A DNA stretch of 54,390 nt. Origin: Clostridiales bacterium. GTDB taxonomy: Bacteria; Bacillota; Clostridia; Oscillospirales; Oscillospiraceae. The notes under the pieces were generated by a model. That model saw only the letters and a list, made by a program, of their open reading frames with translations, did no database searches and had not been told where the DNA came from. Where the stretch lies: contig JALEZN010000128.1 in assembly GCA_022772585.1 (NCBI GenBank), positions 1 to 54,390 of the forward strand, in the 5' to 3' direction. Numbering within the stretch: position 1 is the first letter of the stretch; each line of letters starts with the position of its first letter. The position numbers and the translations under genes are program-made. Positions 17,307-25,652 of the stretch are shown one piece after another.

Positions 17307-17780
17307 TTATACTTCCTCCAGCAGGGCCACTGCGTGGGCGGCCATGCCCTCCCCCGCGCCGGTGAAGCCCAGGCCCTCCTCGGTGGTGGCCTTCACATTG
17401 ACCCGGTCCTCCCACACGCCCAGATGGGCGGCCAGATTGGCCCGCATCTGCGGGATATGGGGAGCCAGCTTGGGGCGCTGGGCCAGGATGGTGGCGTCCA
17501 CGTTGCCCACCCGGTACCCCCGCTCCGAGAGCATCTCCATCACCCGGTCCAGCAGGAGCAGACTGTCCGCCCCCTCATAGGCCGGGTCGGTATCGGGAAA
17601 AGCGTGTCCGATGTCCCACAGACCCGCCGCCCCCAGCAGGGCGTCCATCACCGCGTGGGTGAGGACGTCGGCGTCCGAATGGCCCAGAAGACCCTTTTCC
17701 CACGGAATGTCCACCCCGCCCAGGATGAGCCTGCGGCCGGAGGTGAGCCTGTGTACGTCATATCCGTGTCCGATCCTCAA
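17307..17780 (-). CDS. ispF: 2-C-methyl-D-erythritol 2,4-cyclodiphosphate synthase
   Basis: Fifth enzyme of the MEP isoprenoid pathway; forms MEcPP from CDP-ME 2-phosphate. At 157 residues it has the metal-binding start [11 protein letters not shown], the motif [20 protein letters not shown] and the [11 protein letters not shown] segment. Its start overlaps the ispD stop by 4 nt. It joins ispD and ispH in this window, showing that this organism uses the MEP route. Confidence 0.97.
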   Translation of the reverse strand: MRIGHGYDVHRLTSGRRLILGGVDIPWEKGLLGHSDADVLTHAVMDALLGAAGLWDIGHAFPDTDPAYEGADSLLLLDRVMEMLSERGYRVGNVDATILAQRPKLAPHIPQMRANLAAHLGVWEDRVNVKATTEEGLGFTGAGEGMAAHAVALLEEV

Positions 17781-18511
17781 TTCCGCTCCCTCCAGTCCAG
17801 CAGGGCCTCCGCCAGGACCATGTCCTCCGGCGTGGTGATTTTCAGATTCATATAGTCCCCCTCGGTGAGGGAGACCTTCATGCCCATGCGCTCCACGGCG
17901 GAGCAGTCGTCGGTGAGCTCAGCGCCCTCCTCCAGCGCCCGGGCCAGCGACCCCCGGATCAGGTCGGCGTCAAAAACCTGGGGAGTCTGGACCGCGAAGA
18001 GTTCGGAGCGGTCAGGGGTGGACTCCACCACATGCCCTACCGCCCGCTTGATGGTGTCCTTCACCGGTACGGCAGGGGCGGCGGCTCCGGTCTCCTCCGC
18101 GCGGGCGATGACCGCATCCAGCAGGGCCTGGCTCACCAGGGGACGGGCACCGTCGTGGATGGCGATAAGAGCGGCATCGGGGTCGGTCTCCCGGATGCCC
18201 CGGAGCACCGACTCCGCCCGGCTGGCGCCTCCCACCACCACCCTGGTCACCTTTTCCAGGGCGGCGTCCCGGCAGAGCTGGCTGATGGGCACGATCAGGT
18301 CCTCCCGGGTGACCACCACGATCTCGTGGATCCGGGGGCAGGCGTCCAGCGCGCGCAGGGTGTGCAGGAGCAGCGGCACGTCCCCCAGGGGAAGCAGGAT
18401 CTTGTCCTGTCCCTCCATGCGGGAGGAGGATCCGGCCGCGGGGACCACTGCGGAACAGAAGGCACTCTCCGCCCGGTCCCGCCGGAACAGACGCTTGAGC
18501 CATTGGGCCAT
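17777..18511 (-). CDS. ispD: 2-C-methyl-D-erythritol 4-phosphate cytidylyltransferase
   Basis: Third enzyme of the MEP pathway; makes CDP-ME from MEP and CTP. The 244 residues contain the nucleotide-binding start [20 protein letters not shown], the VTREDL and [10 protein letters not shown] motifs and the VKDTIK segment. A 16-residue basic leader ([16 protein letters not shown]) precedes the domain; the ATG at 18511 has GGGGAG seven bases upstream, so the leader is probably real. Translationally coupled to ispF. Confidence 0.96.
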   Translation of the reverse strand: MAQWLKRLFRRDRAESAFCSAVVPAAGSSSRMEGQDKILLPLGDVPLLLHTLRALDACPRIHEIVVVTREDLIVPISQLCRDAALEKVTRVVVGGASRAESVLRGIRETDPDAALIAIHDGARPLVSQALLDAVIARAEETGAAAPAVPVKDTIKRAVGHVVESTPDRSELFAVQTPQVFDADLIRGSLARALEEGAELTDDCSAVERMGMKVSLTEGDYMNLKITTPEDMVLAEALLDWRERN

Positions 18512-18534
18512 ATGTATTCTCCCCTTTTCTTACG

Positions 18535-18560
18535 AAAAAGGAGCCCGAAGGCTCCTCTTA
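18535..18560 (-). terminator. Rho-independent terminator after carD
   Basis: A perfect 7-bp stem (AGGAGCC, CGAA loop, GGCTCCT) is followed on the minus strand by TTTTT. It lies 80 bp past the carD stop and before ispD. Confidence 0.8.
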
Positions 18561-18638
18561 TCCGATATCATGCCAGGTCAGATGCAGTGCGAAACACCGC
18601 TGTTCAGTCTAGCGTTATTATAGCATGTCTCTATTCTA

Positions 18639-19115
18639 TTAGGCAAGGGCGGTATTGATGCGCGCCTCCACATCCTCATAGCTGGAATTCTGGGAGAGAA
18701 CGATCTCAGAGATCAGAATCTGCTTGGCCGAGTGGAGCATCTTCCGTTCCCCGGTGGACAGGCCCCGTTCCCCATCCCGCACGGACAGGCTCTTGATGAC
18801 CCGTGCCACCTCCAGCAGGTCTCCGCTCTTCAGGCGCAGCATATTTTCCCGGTAGCGCCGGTTCCAGTTCTGGGTGGTGTCCACCTCGATTTCCGGGAAT
18901 GCTGCGATGATGCGCTCCGCCTCCTGCTCATCCACCACCGGCCGCACCCCGATCTCGCCGCAGCTCTGGACCGGGATCATTACCAGCATGCCGCCCATGG
19001 GCAGCTTGAGGATATAATACTCCCGCACGACTCCATTGACCTTTTTCTGTACGATGCTGTCTACGATACCGGCGCCATGCATCGGATGGACGATCTTATC
19101 TCCTACCTGAAACAT
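18639..19115 (-). CDS. CarD/CdnL-family transcriptional regulator
   Basis: A 158-residue RNA-polymerase-binding protein. The N-terminal RID domain starts MFQVGDKIVHPMHGAGIVDS, typical of CarD/CdnL proteins, and residues 60-158 form the helical DNA-binding part (NWNRRYRENMLRLKSGDLLE, GERKMLHSAKQILISE). Such proteins stabilise open complexes at housekeeping or rRNA promoters. The ATG at 19115 has GGGAGGTGGGAG immediately upstream; the frame is open further but the extension overlaps the promoter. It appears monocistronic, with its own promoter and terminator. Confidence 0.94.
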   Translation of the reverse strand: MFQVGDKIVHPMHGAGIVDSIVQKKVNGVVREYYILKLPMGGMLVMIPVQSCGEIGVRPVVDEQEAERIIAAFPEIEVDTTQNWNRRYRENMLRLKSGDLLEVARVIKSLSVRDGERGLSTGERKMLHSAKQILISEIVLSQNSSYEDVEARINTALA

Positions 19116-19179
19116 TACTCCCACCTCCCGGAAGCGACTTTGAGCCGTTAACTGTTTCCTACTTCCAAATACATTAAGT

Positions 19180-19208
19180 ATTATACCTGCTTTTATGATG
19201 TTTTGCAA
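19180..19208 (-). promoter_or_regulatory. Near-consensus sigma-A promoter of carD
   Basis: TTGCAA, a 17-bp spacer and a perfect TATAAT lie on the minus strand, about 65 bp before the carD start. Confidence 0.85.
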
Positions 19209-19313
19209 GCAAAAAGCAGGTAAAAAACCGTGGAGTCCGGGATATTGTTTCTGTTTTCGCTACTATCGGGCCCCGCACAGCGGGTAAGGAGCGCCGCCGT
19301 ACCGCGCCGGCAC

Positions 19314-19347
19314 AAAAAACAGCCCGCTTCCGGAGAAGCGGGCTGTT
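19314..19347 (-). terminator. Rho-independent terminator after ispH-rpsA
   Basis: A perfect 13-bp stem (AACAGCCCGCTTC/GAAGCGGGCTGTT) with a CGGA loop is followed by a run of T's on the minus strand. It closes the RpiR-baiN-cmk-plsC-ispH/rpsA unit. Confidence 0.9.
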
Positions 19348-19378
19348 CTGCGCTGATCTGAAAATGGGGGAAGCAGGA

Positions 19379-21325
19379 TTACTCCTCGGCGCCCTCGCCC
19401 TCATTCTTGGCATCCTCCAGCAGGGCGCGGATGGACAGGGAGACCTTCTTATTCTCGAAGTCGATGTCGGTGATCTTCACGTCCACCATCTGGCCCTCGG
19501 ACAGGACGTCGCCGGGCTTGTCGATGCGGTGGTCGGCGATCTGAGAGATGTGGATCAGGCCGTCCACGCCGGGAACGATCTCGGCAAAAGCGCCGAAGGT
19601 CATCAGCTTGACCACCTTCACGTTGGCCACGGAGCCCACGTCGTAGGTGGAGGTAAACTTGGCCCAAGGATCCTCGGTGCGGTCCTTCATGCCCAGGGAG
19701 ATCTTCTTCTTCTCCTTGTCGGCGGAGATGACATAGACCTCGACGGTGTCGCCCACCTTGACCACCTCGGAGGGGTGCTTGATGCGGCTCCAGGACAGCT
19801 CGGAGATGTGGACCATGCCGTCCACGCCGCCGATGTCAACGAAAGCGCCGTAGGAAGTCAGAGACTTCACGGTACCGGTGTAACGCTTGCCGTCCTCGAT
19901 GTTCTCCCAGACCTCGGCGGCCTTGGCGGCGCGCTCCTCGGCGGCGACGGCGCGGATGGAGCCCACCACGCGGCGGCGGGCGCGGTTGACCTCGGTGATG
20001 CGCAGGCGGACGTGCTGCTTGACCAGCTCAGTCATGGCAGCATCGCGGGGCAGACCGGTCTGAGAGGCGGGAACGAACACGCGGACGCCCTTGACGCTCA
20101 CGACCACGCCGCCCTTGTTCTCCTCGGTGACCACACCCTCGACCACGGTGTGATCCTCCTTGGCCTGCTCGATATCGTCCCAGCTCTTGACGGTATCCAG
20201 GCGCTTCTTGGACAGGGTGACCACACCCTCCTGATCGTTGACACGCATGACGTAGGTCTCGATCTCGTCGCCTACCTTCACGATGTCCTCGACCTTTACA
20301 GTGGGATCGTCGGTGAGCTCAGACACCGGTATGTAACCGGCGTGCTTGGTACCCAGGTCGACGTAGATCTCAGTCGGCGTAATGCCAGTGACGACGCCGG
20401 TAACCTTCTCCCCTGTATTTAAAGTTTTGATCGACTTCTCCAGCATTTCAGCAAAGGATTCCTCGATCTCCATGTTTTCTGCGCTCATTTTGTCATAGAC
20501 CTCCTTTATAATCCACCCGGGCGTAGACGCACCCGCGGTGATTCCTATAGAAGCCTTCCCGTACAGGTTGGAAGGTTCCAGTTCCTCTGCGCGTTCGATC
20601 CAGAGGACCTGCGGACAGAGAGCCGTGCACAGTTCAGTCAGGCGCCGGGTGTTGGAGCTTTCGCGCCCGCCGATGACGATCATGGCGTCACTTTGGGACG
20701 CCAACGCCTGGGCCTCACTTTGCCGTTTGCACGTAGCATCACATATTGTATCAAAAATTTTTAAATTTGTACACTGTTTTTTTGCTTTTTCTATGCACGA
20801 ATTCCATTTGGCCTGGGTAGAGGTGGTTTGGGACACCATCGTGATGGGGATATCCGGCCCCTCTGGCAGCCCGGAAAGCCACTGTTCCAGGGCCTCCGGC
20901 CCTTCCAGCACCACCGCGCGGCGGCACCAGCCGGCGATGGCCTGCACCTCCGGGTGGGACGGCGTGCCGATGATAACGGGCTGCCGGCCCTCTTCCTCGG
21001 CCTGGGCCACGATGCGGTGGATGCGGGTGACATTGGGACAGGTCGCATCGATGACCGGGTTGCCCCGGGCGGCCAGGGCGTCGTACACCGCTTTTCCCTC
21101 CCCGTGGGAGCGGATGATCACCGAGGCCCCTGAAGGGGCCTCCTCCGGGGAAGAGATCACGCCCACGCCGGCCTGCCGCAGCCGGTCGATGACGCTGCTG
21201 TTGTGGATGATCTGTCCCAGCATCACGCAGGGGCGGCCGGAAGCGGCAGCCTCCTCCGCCATCTTCACCGCCCGCTTGACGCCGTAGCAGAAGCCCGCCG
21301 ATCCGGCCAGCGTAACGCGGCTCAT
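19379..21325 (-). CDS. ispH: IspH-ribosomal protein S1 fusion (HMBPP reductase plus S1 domains)
   Basis: A 648-residue bifunctional protein. Residues 1-280 are IspH, the last MEP enzyme, which reduces HMBPP to IPP and DMAPP. Its three [4Fe-4S] Cys are visible in GSAGFCYGVKRAV, VIDATCPNVTRIH and TICDATCKRQSEA, and the substrate-binding His in IIHNSS and RSHGEG. Residues about 295-635 hold four S1 RNA-binding domains, for example GVVTGITPTEIYVDLG, GTVKSLTSYGAFVDIGGV and VKLMTFGAFAEIVPGVDG. No stop or frameshift separates the halves; this fusion is known in Clostridia. Its start overlaps the plsC stop by 4 nt. Confidence 0.96.
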   Translation of the reverse strand: MSRVTLAGSAGFCYGVKRAVKMAEEAAASGRPCVMLGQIIHNSSVIDRLRQAGVGVISSPEEAPSGASVIIRSHGEGKAVYDALAARGNPVIDATCPNVTRIHRIVAQAEEEGRQPVIIGTPSHPEVQAIAGWCRRAVVLEGPEALEQWLSGLPEGPDIPITMVSQTTSTQAKWNSCIEKAKKQCTNLKIFDTICDATCKRQSEAQALASQSDAMIVIGGRESSNTRRLTELCTALCPQVLWIERAEELEPSNLYGKASIGITAGASTPGWIIKEVYDKMSAENMEIEESFAEMLEKSIKTLNTGEKVTGVVTGITPTEIYVDLGTKHAGYIPVSELTDDPTVKVEDIVKVGDEIETYVMRVNDQEGVVTLSKKRLDTVKSWDDIEQAKEDHTVVEGVVTEENKGGVVVSVKGVRVFVPASQTGLPRDAAMTELVKQHVRLRITEVNRARRRVVGSIRAVAAEERAAKAAEVWENIEDGKRYTGTVKSLTSYGAFVDIGGVDGMVHISELSWSRIKHPSEVVKVGDTVEVYVISADKEKKKISLGMKDRTEDPWAKFTSTYDVGSVANVKVVKLMTFGAFAEIVPGVDGLIHISQIADHRIDKPGDVLSEGQMVDVKITDIDFENKKVSLSIRALLEDAKNEGEGAEE

Positions 21326-21921
21326 TGTGCAAGCTCCCGCAGCCCGCGGATGCGGTTCATCAGATCGGCGGTGATAGCCTCGTACTCCTCAGGCGTTCCT
21401 TTACGGGAGGCCACCTGGGGCATGTAAGGCTCGCCGATGACCACGGGGGTCCGCCGGAACCAGGGCTTTTTCTCCGGTACGTACACAGGCAGGATGGGAA
21501 CGCCGCAGCGCACGGCCAGCATGGCGGCCCCCGCCTTGGGATGGCTCACCTCTCCCCTGCTCTCCCGGACCCGGGTGCCTTCGGGGAAAAGGAGTACCTT
21601 TTCTCCGCTGCGCAGGAACTTCATGGCGGTCTTGACGGCGGCCACATCGGTCTTTTCCCGCTCCACGCCGAACACACCGGCCTTGCCCAGGACCCAGCCC
21701 ACCACCGGTACCCGCATCAGTTCGGCCTTGGCCATGGCCCGGAGCTGGTTTTTCAGCCGGAAGGCAAAGGCCAGAAAGAGCGGATCGCTCATGGCGGTGT
21801 GGTTGCAGCACACCATGGCCGCCCCTTCCGGGATGTGTTCCCGGCCGATGACCTTGCCGGGATGGACCAGATTGAAGAACGGAAATACCAGGCAGTAAAC
21901 AAAGATATACCAGCCTCTCAT
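21322..21921 (-). CDS. plsC: 1-acyl-sn-glycerol-3-phosphate acyltransferase
   Basis: A 199-residue membrane acyltransferase that makes phosphatidic acid for phospholipid synthesis. It has an N-terminal hydrophobic anchor (FVYCLVFPFFNLV), the catalytic motif CNHTAMSDPLFL (NHx4D), the acceptor-binding motif LLFPEGTRVRESRGE and the ILPVYV motif. It overlaps cmk upstream and ispH-rpsA downstream by 4 nt each. The cmk-plsC-ispH order is typical for Clostridia. Confidence 0.94.
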   Translation of the reverse strand: MRGWYIFVYCLVFPFFNLVHPGKVIGREHIPEGAAMVCCNHTAMSDPLFLAFAFRLKNQLRAMAKAELMRVPVVGWVLGKAGVFGVEREKTDVAAVKTAMKFLRSGEKVLLFPEGTRVRESRGEVSHPKAGAAMLAVRCGVPILPVYVPEKKPWFRRTPVVIGEPYMPQVASRKGTPEEYEAITADLMNRIRGLRELAQ

Positions 21922-22595
21922 GCGCCCACTCCCTTTCTCGCCACGTCCAGCAGGAGGCGGAAGCTCTCCTCCAGCGTGTTTCCGGTGGTGTCCACAGCCA
22001 CGGCGTCCTCCGCCTGGCGGAGAGGCGCGGCGGCGCGCCGGGTATCCCGCTCATCCCGGGCGATAATGTCCCTGAGGACCGTGTCGAAGTCCACGTCGTT
22101 TCCCCGCTCCCGCAGCTCCTCATAGCGGCGCCGGGCCCGGTCCTCCGCCGTGGCGGTGAGGAAGATCTTCACATCGGCGTCAGGCAGGACCACCGTGCCG
22201 ATGTCCCGTCCGTCCATGATGACATTCTGCCGCCGGGCCAGGTCCCGCTGCATCTCCATCAGGAAAGCGCGCACCTCCGGGATGGCCGACACCGCCGAGG
22301 CGTAATGGGACACCTCCGGCTCCCGGATGGCGGCGCTCACGTCCTCGCCGTCCAGATACATGTGCTGCAGGCCGTCCCCGCCGTGGCGCAGGTCGATGCG
22401 GATCTGCTCCAGCAGCTCCACCACCCTGCCGCTGTCCTCCGGGGACACTCCCCGGCGCAGGGCGGCCAGACCCAGGGTGCGGTAGATGGCCCCGGTGTCC
22501 ACATAGAGGTAGCCCATAGCCTGGGCCATCCGGCGGGCCAGGGTGCTCTTCCCCGCGCCGGAGGGCCCGTCAATGGCAATGCTCTTAAAACCCAT
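21918..22595 (-). CDS. cmk: Cytidylate kinase
   Basis: Phosphorylates CMP and dCMP. About 225 residues. P-loop IAIDGPSGAGKSTLARR, the NMP-binding stretch YVDTGAIYRTLGL, and the CMK signature VIMDGRDIGTVVLPDADVK are intact. I chose the ATG at 22595, which gives the usual MGFKSIAIDGP start and has AGGAGC nine bases upstream; a TTG at 22604 is less likely. It begins 2 bp after the upstream flavoprotein stop. Confidence 0.95.
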   Translation of the reverse strand: MGFKSIAIDGPSGAGKSTLARRMAQAMGYLYVDTGAIYRTLGLAALRRGVSPEDSGRVVELLEQIRIDLRHGGDGLQHMYLDGEDVSAAIREPEVSHYASAVSAIPEVRAFLMEMQRDLARRQNVIMDGRDIGTVVLPDADVKIFLTATAEDRARRRYEELRERGNDVDFDTVLRDIIARDERDTRRAAAPLRQAEDAVAVDTTGNTLEESFRLLLDVARKGVGA

Positions 22596-22597
22596 GG

Positions 22598-23881
22598 TCA
22601 ACAAGCTCCTTTTTCCAACAGGGATTGGGCGGCGGCCTCTCCGGCCGCCCGGCCGGTGGACCAGGCGATCTGAAGATTGAAGCCGCCGGTATAGGCGTCC
22701 ACGTCCAGTACTTCCCCGGCCAGGTAGAGGCCGGGCGCCTTTTTGGACGCCATGGTATGGGGGTCCACCTCCGACACTTTCACGCCGCCGGCGGTGATGA
22801 TGGCCTCCTCAATGGGCCGGGGGCCGGCGATATCCACCCGGAAGCACTTGAGCAGCTCCAGCAGCCGCCGGCGCTGGGCCCGGGTGACCGAGTTGGCCTT
22901 AGTCTCACCCGGGATACCGGAAAGCTCCACCATCACCGGGATCATCAGCCGGGGCAGCAACCCCTCCAGCACATGGTCAAAGTCCCGGTTGGACTGTTCG
23001 GCCAGGTCCCGCAGCAGCCGCTGGTCCAGCTTCTCCTCATCCAGGGCGGGCTTCAGGTCCAGCAGCACGTGGTAGCGGTCCTTCTCAAAGTCCCGCATGT
23101 GGGCGCTGGCGCTGAGGATCAGCGGGCCGGACAGGCCGAAGTGGGTGAAAAGCAGCTCGCCCTGCCCGGCGTAGACCACTTTTTTCTTCTGATTGCGGAC
23201 CTTCACGGCCACGTTGCGCAGGGAGAGCCCCTGCATCCGGCGGCACAGGTCGCCTTCGGCCACCAGAGGCACCAGCGAGCCCCTGGGCGGCAGGATGGTG
23301 TGCCCCAAAGCCGCGGCCATGGCGTATCCGTCCCCGGTGGAGCCGGTCAGCGGATAGGAAGCCCCGCCGGTGGCCAGGATCACCGCCCGGCCGGCATAGG
23401 ACCCGTGCTCACAGCGGACGCCGGTGACCCGGCCCTCCCCATCGGTGAGCAAAGCCTCAGCCCGGTCCTCCACCAGCTCCACCCGGGCGCGGCGCAGTGC
23501 CATGAACAGGGCATCGATGATATCGGCGGCCTTGTCCGAACACGGGAACACCCGGTTACCCCGCTCGGTCTTGAGTGGGACGCCAAGGCCCTCAAAAAAC
23601 GCCTTCACCTCTTCCGGCGGGAAGCGTGTGACGGCGCTGGTGAGAAATTTGCTGTTGCGGGGCACGTTCTGAAGGACCTCGGCCGCGGGGCAGTCGTTGG
23701 TCACATTGCACCGTCCCTTGCCGGTGATATACAGCTTGCGGCCCACCTTCTGGTTGCGCTCCAGCAGCAGTACGGAGCAGCCGCGCTCCGCGGCGGTGAG
23801 GGCGGCCATCATCCCGGCCGCCCCCGCGCCGATCACGATCACATCTGTCAAAGGCTCTCTCTCCTTTGCGGGGAAGCTCAT
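22598..23881 (-). CDS. HI0933/BaiN-family FAD-dependent oxidoreductase
   Basis: A 427-residue flavoprotein of the HI0933-like family, which includes clostridial BaiN. The N-terminal dinucleotide-binding motif is DVIVIGAGAAGMMAAL (residues about 13-28). The family stretch VGRKLYITGKGRCNVTN and the C-terminal FAD-contact region DVDAYTGGFNLQIAWSTGR are both present. Some homologues are proposed to reduce bile-acid intermediates; without the bai operon that function should not be assumed here. The start overlaps the RpiR-family regulator stop by 4 nt. Confidence 0.9.
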   Translation of the reverse strand: MSFPAKEREPLTDVIVIGAGAAGMMAALTAAERGCSVLLLERNQKVGRKLYITGKGRCNVTNDCPAAEVLQNVPRNSKFLTSAVTRFPPEEVKAFFEGLGVPLKTERGNRVFPCSDKAADIIDALFMALRRARVELVEDRAEALLTDGEGRVTGVRCEHGSYAGRAVILATGGASYPLTGSTGDGYAMAAALGHTILPPRGSLVPLVAEGDLCRRMQGLSLRNVAVKVRNQKKKVVYAGQGELLFTHFGLSGPLILSASAHMRDFEKDRYHVLLDLKPALDEEKLDQRLLRDLAEQSNRDFDHVLEGLLPRLMIPVMVELSGIPGETKANSVTRAQRRRLLELLKCFRVDIAGPRPIEEAIITAGGVKVSEVDPHTMASKKAPGLYLAGEVLDVDAYTGGFNLQIAWSTGRAAGEAAAQSLLEKGAC

Positions 23882-24747
23882 ACCTCGTCTTCCACCTTCT
23901 CGTAGACGTCATACTCATCCCAGATCTGCTCCAACGCGCTGAAGGTCTGGGACAGATCGCTGTTTTTCCGCCGGCCCACGGCCACGATCAGGGCGTTGAC
24001 CAGGCTCAGCGGGGCCACCAGCGAGTCCACGAAGGAGGCCATGTCACTCTTGGCCATCAGGGTGTGGGTGGCCATGGCGGTAAGAGGAGACGCCTCGCTG
24101 TCGGTGATAGCCACCACCTGGGCGCCCCGGTCCCTGGCAAAGTGCATGGCCTTCACGGTACGGCTGGAATAGCGGGGGAAGCTGATGCCGATGACCACGT
24201 CCTGAGGGCCCACCCGCAGGAGCTGCTCAAAGACCTCGCTCACCGACGTGCTGTGGACCATCACCACGTTCTCGAAGATCAGATTGAAGTAGAAGCCCAG
24301 AAAACTGGAAAGGGCGGCGGCTGAACGCACTCCCAGGATATAGATCTTCCGGGCGCCCACGATGGCGTCCACCGCCCGGCCGAAGCTCTCCCGGTCCACC
24401 TCTTCCAGCGTCATACGGATCTTCTCCACGTCGGACTGCATCACCATGGACAGGATATCCTGGTTTCCGATGCGGTCGTTGGAGACCTCGATGCGCTGTA
24501 TGGAGGTGAGCTTGTTGCGGATCATCTCCTGCAGGGCCTTCTGCATGGCGGGATAGCCGTCATAGCCCAGTTCTGCGGCAAAACGGACCACGGTGGACTC
24601 GCTTACATTCACCGTTTTGCCCAGCTTGCTGGCGGTCATAAAGGCGGCCTTGTCATAGGATTCCAAAATAAAACGGGCGATCAGCTTCTGGCCCTTTGAG
24701 AAGGTATTCATATTGGCCTGTATCACAGACAGGATATCTTTCGGCAT
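23878..24747 (-). CDS. MurR/RpiR-family transcriptional regulator
   Basis: A 289-residue regulator with an N-terminal HTH_6 domain (residues 1-78; KTVNVSESTVVRFAAELGYD is the helix-turn-helix) and a C-terminal SIS sugar-phosphate-binding domain (residues about 125-255; KIYILGVRSAAALSSFLG, GISFPRYSSRTVKAM). RpiR proteins usually respond to phosphosugars. AGGAGG lies about 10 bases before the ATG. It heads the unit baiN-cmk-plsC-ispH/rpsA, which has no obvious sugar genes, so its effector and targets are unclear. Confidence 0.93.
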   Translation of the reverse strand: MPKDILSVIQANMNTFSKGQKLIARFILESYDKAAFMTASKLGKTVNVSESTVVRFAAELGYDGYPAMQKALQEMIRNKLTSIQRIEVSNDRIGNQDILSMVMQSDVEKIRMTLEEVDRESFGRAVDAIVGARKIYILGVRSAAALSSFLGFYFNLIFENVVMVHSTSVSEVFEQLLRVGPQDVVIGISFPRYSSRTVKAMHFARDRGAQVVAITDSEASPLTAMATHTLMAKSDMASFVDSLVAPLSLVNALIVAVGRRKNSDLSQTFSALEQIWDEYDVYEKVEDEV

Positions 24748-24870
24748 GCGGGAACATCCTCCTGATCACTTGCCCATAGGGCATTTTTCATTCCATATCA
24801 TCATAGCGGGATTGGAGGAAAAATGCAAGCCCTGATTGCAGGAATTGCGTGATACCCAGCTCCGCCGGGA

Positions 24871-25584
24871 TCAGTCCCGGTACAGTGAGCGGATCTCGTC
24901 CTCCGTCAGCGGACGCCAGCGGCCCGGCTTCAGGCTGCCCAGCTCCACGGTGCCCTCCCGCACCCGGCACAGGCGGCGCACCCGGAGACCGGCCAGAGCA
25001 CACATCCGCCGCACCTGCCGGTTGCGTCCTTCGTGAATGATGACGGACAGCAGACTCTCTCCGCCATCCCGCCCCAGCAGCTCCACCCGGGCGGGATGGA
25101 GCGCCACACCGTCCAGTTCCATGGGCCCCCGCAGGATGGGGAGACCCCGGTCCACGTCCCCGGTGACAAGGACGTGATACTCCTTTTCCACCTCATGGCT
25201 GGGGTGGATCAGGCGGTTGGTCAGCTCTCCGTCATCAGTGAGCAGCAAAAGGCCCTCCGAGTCCAGGTCCAGCCGCCCCACCGGCCACACTCTGGCTCCG
25301 CAGTCCCGGACCAACTGGGCCACTGTGGGGCGTCCCTTCTCATCGGAGAGGGTAGTCACATACCCGCGGGGCTTGTGGAGCATGAGATAGGTACGCTTTT
25401 CTGTCCGGCGCAGAGGCTTCCCGTCCACCTCGATCCGGTCCCGCTCCGGGTCGGCCCGGTCGCCCAGGCGGGCCGGCCGGCCGTTCACCCGCACCCGGCC
25501 GGCCTCTATGTACCCCTCAGCCGTCCGGCGGGAGGCGACCCCCGCCGCAGACAGGATCTTTTGCAGCCGTTCTTCCAAACGCAA
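24871..25584 (-). CDS. rRNA pseudouridine synthase (RluB/RsuA family, TTG start)
   Basis: A 237-residue pseudouridine synthase that modifies 23S or 16S rRNA. An N-terminal S4 RNA-binding domain (EERLQKILSAAGVASRRTAE) is followed by the catalytic domain with GRLDLDSEGLLLLTDDGEL (catalytic Asp) and EGRNRQVRRMCALAG. The start is a TTG at 25584, with GGAGGGAC immediately upstream, giving MRLEERLQKI, the usual RluB start. An ATG far upstream (25686) would overlap dacF and a hairpin. In this family RluB often follows scpAB, as it does a few genes later here. Confidence 0.92.
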   Translation of the reverse strand: MRLEERLQKILSAAGVASRRTAEGYIEAGRVRVNGRPARLGDRADPERDRIEVDGKPLRRTEKRTYLMLHKPRGYVTTLSDEKGRPTVAQLVRDCGARVWPVGRLDLDSEGLLLLTDDGELTNRLIHPSHEVEKEYHVLVTGDVDRGLPILRGPMELDGVALHPARVELLGRDGGESLLSVIIHEGRNRQVRRMCALAGLRVRRLCRVREGTVELGSLKPGRWRPLTEDEIRSLYRD

Positions 25585-25608
25585 GTCCCTCCTGTTCTCG
25601 GTGCGCAA

Positions 25609-25636
25609 GCAGGAGACCGGTCGGAACAGGCCGGTC
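25609..25636 (-). other. Hairpin between the D-Ala-D-Ala carboxypeptidase and rluB
   Basis: A 9-bp stem (GGAGACCGG/CCGGTCTCC) sits in the 68-bp gap between the genes. There is no clear T run, so termination is uncertain. Confidence 0.45.
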
Positions 25637-25652
25637 TCCTTGGTCGGTTCTT

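Noticed and set aside
22598..23881. Assigning the flavoprotein to bile-acid 7-dehydroxylation as BaiN
   Set aside because: The family is broad, and no other bai gene is in the window; the neighbours are housekeeping genes.
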